Shown here in pieces: positions 6,346 to 9,146 of a stretch of DNA of 9,146 nt (positions within the stretch are counted from its first letter, which is position 1; every line of letters starts with the position of its first letter). The stretch covers positions 1 through 9,146 of the forward strand of contig CANBTO010000171.1 in the NCBI GenBank assembly GCA_947372405.1. Direction: 5' to 3'. A program made the position numbers and the translations under genes. The stretch is from Verrucomicrobiaceae bacterium (GTDB lineage: Bacteria; Verrucomicrobiota; Verrucomicrobiae; Verrucomicrobiales; Akkermansiaceae). Under the pieces are notes generated by a model, which was not told the origin of the DNA, searched no databases, and saw only the letters and a program-made list of their open reading frames with translations.

Positions 6346-6374
6346 AGCGCGCGCGGACGATCCGTTCCGTCACG

Positions 6375-8279
6375 ATGAATGACTCCCACTCCGGCCATGG
6401 CGGCCATCAACCGAAGCTGGCGGCAACCACGCTTGCGGCTCTTGGCATTGTATTCGGCGACATTGGAACCAGTCCCCTGTACGCGTTTCGCGAATGTTTT
6501 TCAGGTGCGGAAACACACGCGGCGCACATCAATCCACAAAACCTGATAGGAGCCGCGTCGCTGGTGGTGTGGTCCTTGTTTTTGGTGGTCACCGCGAAGT
6601 ATCTCTTCGTGATCCTGAAGCTGGACAATCGCGGCGAGGGCGGAATCCTCGCCTTGTCGGCCTTGATCCGCAGCACGCTCAAGCGTATCGGCGGGGCGGA
6701 TCCGAAAAGAATCCTGCTGTTGGGTCTCGCGGGATCGGCCTTGATCTATGCGGACGGCATGCTGACTCCCGCGATTTCCGTGCTCAGCGCGGTGGAGGGA
6801 CTTTCGGTAAGCGCTCCGATGCTCGCAAGTTATGCGGTTCCTGCTTCGGTGGTCATCCTTGCGGGGTTGTTCGCCATCCAGCAGTTCGGCACGGGAAAAG
6901 TCGGAGTGATGTTCGGTCCGGTGGTGATGTTGTGGTTTGTGGTGATCGCGGCTCTGGGTGTCAGAGCGCTGATCTCGCATCCGCAAGTGCTGATGGCGAT
7001 GGGGCCATATGAAGGGTTGTCGTTTCTGTTTCGCGAGTGGAAGCACGCGCTGCCACTGCTGGCGGCGGTGTTTCTAGCGGTGACGGGAGGCGAGGCGCTG
7101 TACGCGGACCTCGGGCATTTCGGCGCGAAACCGATCCGCCTGGGGTGGTTCGTGGTGGTGCTGCCCGCGCTGGTTCTGAACTACCTTGGCCAGGCCGCGC
7201 TGCTCACGGCGGATCCATCGGCGATTCGCAGTCCGTTTTTCCTGCTGGCGCCCGAGTCCCTGAGTCTGCCGCTCACCCTATTGGCCACCGCTGCGGCGAT
7301 CATTGCCAGCCAGGCGCTGATTTCCGGTGCCTTTTCGCTCACGACACAGGCGATCCAGCTCGGCTGCCTGCCTCGTGTTCGCGTCTGTTATACCTCGGAG
7401 CATTCCGTCGGTCAGGTCTATGTTCCGGCGGTCAACCGCATGCTCGCTGCGGCCTGCATCATGCTGGTGATCGCCTTCGGAAGTTCCGCAGCTCTTGCAG
7501 GTGCCTATGGCATCGCGATCGCGCTGACCATGGCGATCACCTCGGTGCTTTTCTTCACCGCCGCCCGTGCGGCTTGGGGCTGGTCCACGCTGAAGGCAGG
7601 CAGTCTGACCGGCCTGTTTCTTGTGTTGGACCTGTCTTTCCTCGCGGCGAACTCACTCAAGATCGTCCAGGGCGGATGGTTCCCCCTGGTCATCGCCGGC
7701 TCCGTCATGGGACTGATGTTGATCTGGATATGGGGCCGTGCGCGGCTCTACGAGCGCATATCAAGTGAAGCGTTGCCGGTGGATTCACTGATCAAGGATT
7801 TGCAAAAAGGGCGCATCCACCGGGTTTCCGGCACGGCGATCTACATGAGCGGCAAGGGGACCCAGATTCCCACGGCCCTGCTACACAATCTCAAGCACAA
7901 CCAGGTGCTTCACGAGCGGGTGATCCTGCTTCACGTCATGACTCTGGACCAGCCGATGGCGGCTCCCGAGGAAATACTCGAATACGAGGAAATGGGCGAG
8001 GGACTGCATCGTGTGACGCTGAGATTCGGTTTCGCAGAAACTCCGGACGTGCCGTCCGCGCTCAAAACATCGCTGCCGGACAGCGTGCGTTTCATGCCTG
8101 GGAGAGCGACCTATTTCCTTGGTCGGGAAACCTATGGTATCGGCGGCAACGCCTCGTGGATTGACCGGCTTCGCCTTTCCGTCTTCGCGGTGATGGCCCG
8201 CAACGCATCGCCTGCCACCGCATATTTCCAGTTGCCGCCCGGGCGGGTGGTGGAGCTGGGTGAGCAGATCACCCTGTAA
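6375..8279 (+). CDS. kup: Kup-family potassium uptake transporter
   Basis: A 634-residue inner-membrane K+ transporter (KUP/HAK/KT family), close to E. coli Kup in length (622) and collinear with it. It is thought to drive K+ uptake with protons. The first membrane segment has the signature GIVFGDIGTSPLYAFRE with Asp29. YADGMLTPAISVLSAVEG holds Asp127, at the position of the E. coli Glu116. TGGEALYADLGHFG holds Glu240, matching E. coli Glu229. These acidic residues are implicated in ion coordination or coupling in the family. About twelve hydrophobic segments span residues 15 to 455. A cytoplasmic C-terminal domain follows, with GTAIYMS, LLHNLKHNQVLHERVILL and the terminal PPGRVVELGEQITL. The ATG at 6375 lacks a ribosome binding site but places Asp29 correctly. 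Kdp or Trk genes are not adjacent, and no c-di-AMP riboswitch fits in the 108-base upstream gap. Confidence 0.95.
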   Translation: MNDSHSGHGGHQPKLAATTLAALGIVFGDIGTSPLYAFRECFSGAETHAAHINPQNLIGAASLVVWSLFLVVTAKYLFVILKLDNRGEGGILALSALIRSTLKRIGGADPKRILLLGLAGSALIYADGMLTPAISVLSAVEGLSVSAPMLASYAVPASVVILAGLFAIQQFGTGKVGVMFGPVVMLWFVVIAALGVRALISHPQVLMAMGPYEGLSFLFREWKHALPLLAAVFLAVTGGEALYADLGHFGAKPIRLGWFVVVLPALVLNYLGQAALLTADPSAIRSPFFLLAPESLSLPLTLLATAAAIIASQALISGAFSLTTQAIQLGCLPRVRVCYTSEHSVGQVYVPAVNRMLAAACIMLVIAFGSSAALAGAYGIAIALTMAITSVLFFTAARAAWGWSTLKAGSLTGLFLVLDLSFLAANSLKIVQGGWFPLVIAGSVMGLMLIWIWGRARLYERISSEALPVDSLIKDLQKGRIHRVSGTAIYMSGKGTQIPTALLHNLKHNQVLHERVILLHVMTLDQPMAAPEEILEYEEMGEGLHRVTLRFGFAETPDVPSALKTSLPDSVRFMPGRATYFLGRETYGIGGNASWIDRLRLSVFAVMARNASPATAYFQLPPGRVVELGEQITL

Positions 8280-8341
8280 TTTCCGCTCCGTTTGGCATCT
8301 CCGCACTTTGGGATTGCCCGGATCGGTCCGCTTGATACGCC

Positions 8342-9146
8342 GTGGCCATCGATTCCCCACTCTCCATCGAGGGCCTTGGAGCCTTGTCCGCTCTTGGCAC
8401 GGACGTTTCATCGCATCATCAATCGGTGCTGGAACGCCGCGTGCCTTTCCAGCGTCTTGGCAAGCTTCTGGGTTCCAACAGCCCGCACGCCATGAGGCCC
8501 GGCGCGTGGATCGAAAACCGCTCGTTGCTGACACACCGGAAATGGTCACCGGCAACGATGGCCGCACTGCATGCGGCGCGCGAGGCGATCGCGGATGCCG
8601 GTTGGACGGCGGATGATCTACAGGATGCGGCTCTCGTGGTGGGCACCAGCCGTGGTAATGCCGCGGGTTGGCTGGGGCCCTGGCCGGGGCGGCGGCCGTT
8701 CCGTTTGATGGCTGCCAGCAACACGATCCACAGTGAGCCGGCTTCCGCCATCAGCATCGAGTTTCACATCACCGGGCCGAACCATGTTCTGGCCAGCGGA
8801 TGTTCCGCGGGTCTTGATGCCATCGGCATCGCCATGATGATGGTGCGCTGCGGACTGGCTCCGCGGGCGCTGGCCGTGGCCGTCGATCTTCCGCTGGTGC
8901 CGCTCTTGCTGGACAACTACGCATCCTCCGGAATTCTATCAGACAAGTTGACGTCGGATCCCTATCGGCCCGGCACCTCGGGTTTCATTCCGGCGGAGGG
9001 GGCGGCGGCGATGGCGATTGGTCCATGCGGTGGCAATCATCCGCGCCTTCTTCATTACGGCTGCAATTCCGACGCATGTGATCCCGTGGGAATTCCCAAG
9101 AATGGCGGCCGCACTCCGGATTTGTTCAAGTCGTTCAAGCATGCCT
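8342..9146 (+). CDS. Beta-ketoacyl synthase, N-terminal part (3' truncated)
   Basis: The frame opens after a TGA at 8333-8335 and runs to the right edge, giving 268 residues from the GTG at 8342. That start puts SIEGLGALSALG at the N-terminus, where ketoacyl synthases carry ITGxGxxSPxG, so GTG is preferred over the ATG at 8492, which would remove the first strand. The likely nucleophile is Cys154 in ASGCSAGLDAIG, the acyl-accepting cysteine of the KAS/thiolase fold. VVGTSRGN, FIPAEGAAAMAI and CNSDACDPVG match conserved segments around the active site. The two catalytic histidines (in NxHGTxT and GHxxG motifs) would lie beyond the window, so a full Cys-His-His triad cannot be confirmed. It condenses acyl groups in fatty-acid, aryl-polyene or polyketide synthesis; which one cannot be decided here. 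It starts 62 bases after kup with no terminator seen and no ribosome binding site. Confidence 0.85.
   Translation, partial: MAIDSPLSIEGLGALSALGTDVSSHHQSVLERRVPFQRLGKLLGSNSPHAMRPGAWIENRSLLTHRKWSPATMAALHAAREAIADAGWTADDLQDAALVVGTSRGNAAGWLGPWPGRRPFRLMAASNTIHSEPASAISIEFHITGPNHVLASGCSAGLDAIGIAMMMVRCGLAPRALAVAVDLPLVPLLLDNYASSGILSDKLTSDPYRPGTSGFIPAEGAAAMAIGPCGGNHPRLLHYGCNSDACDPVGIPKNGGRTPDLFKSFKHA

Noticed and set aside
7037..7768. A 243-codon plus-strand frame inside kup
   Set aside because: It lies wholly within the well-supported Kup coding sequence in another frame and is Arg/Gly-rich, typical of shadow frames in GC-rich DNA.
7881..8567. A 228-codon minus-strand frame over the kup 3' end and ketoacyl synthase start
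   Set aside because: It is antisense to two conserved proteins and shows no motif of its own.
1..9146. Methyltransferase and ketoacyl synthase as one biosynthetic cluster spanning the window
   Set aside because: They are separated by core genes on both strands with independent terminators, so nothing in the window supports linkage.

Overview
This GC-rich window carries mostly housekeeping and small accessory genes, packed on both strands. I think the source is a Verrucomicrobiota-like bacterium, with low to moderate confidence. Three things point that way: most starts lack a purine-rich ribosome binding site, several starts appear to be GTG, and there is a small secreted 17-residue-repeat protein of a type I associate with Bacteroidota and Verrucomicrobiota. 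There is no rRNA, tRNA, CRISPR array, transposase or phage gene. Nothing marks the window as an obvious island.

Layout from left to right: (1) 1-216 (+), the C-terminal end of a SAM-dependent O-methyltransferase, cut by the window edge. (2) 262-1620 (-), a soluble histidine kinase with no adjacent response regulator, convergent with the methyltransferase. (3) 1621-1952, a divergent intergenic region with an imperfect hairpin. (4) 1953-2360 (+), a secreted protein made almost entirely of 17-residue repeats. (5) 2483-2779 (-), a 98-residue lipoprotein of unknown function, followed by a probable terminator that lies between it and the repeat gene. (6) 2964-3563 (-), an SM-20/prolyl-4-hydroxylase-like 2OG-Fe(II) oxygenase. 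(7) 3776-5410 (-), class I [4Fe-4S] fumarate hydratase, with a strong hairpin 3' of it. (8) 5589-6266 (+), a phosphoserine phosphatase of the eukaryote-like 225-residue type, divergent from fumarase and followed by a good intrinsic terminator. (9) 6375-8279 (+), a Kup-family potassium transporter. (10) 8342-9146 (+), the first 268 residues of a beta-ketoacyl synthase that runs off the right edge.

The genes do not form one pathway. Fumarase (TCA cycle), phosphoserine phosphatase (serine synthesis) and Kup (K+ uptake) are separate core functions. The ketoacyl synthase at the right edge may begin a fatty-acid, aryl-polyene or polyketide locus, but the window stops too early to tell. I did not find a convincing undescribed multi-gene system. 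The observations most worth following are the repeat protein with a fresh 51-bp tandem duplication, the strong hairpin at 3746-3768 that may belong to a dispersed palindrome family, the lengthened ATP-lid region of the orphan kinase, and the ketoacyl synthase at the edge.
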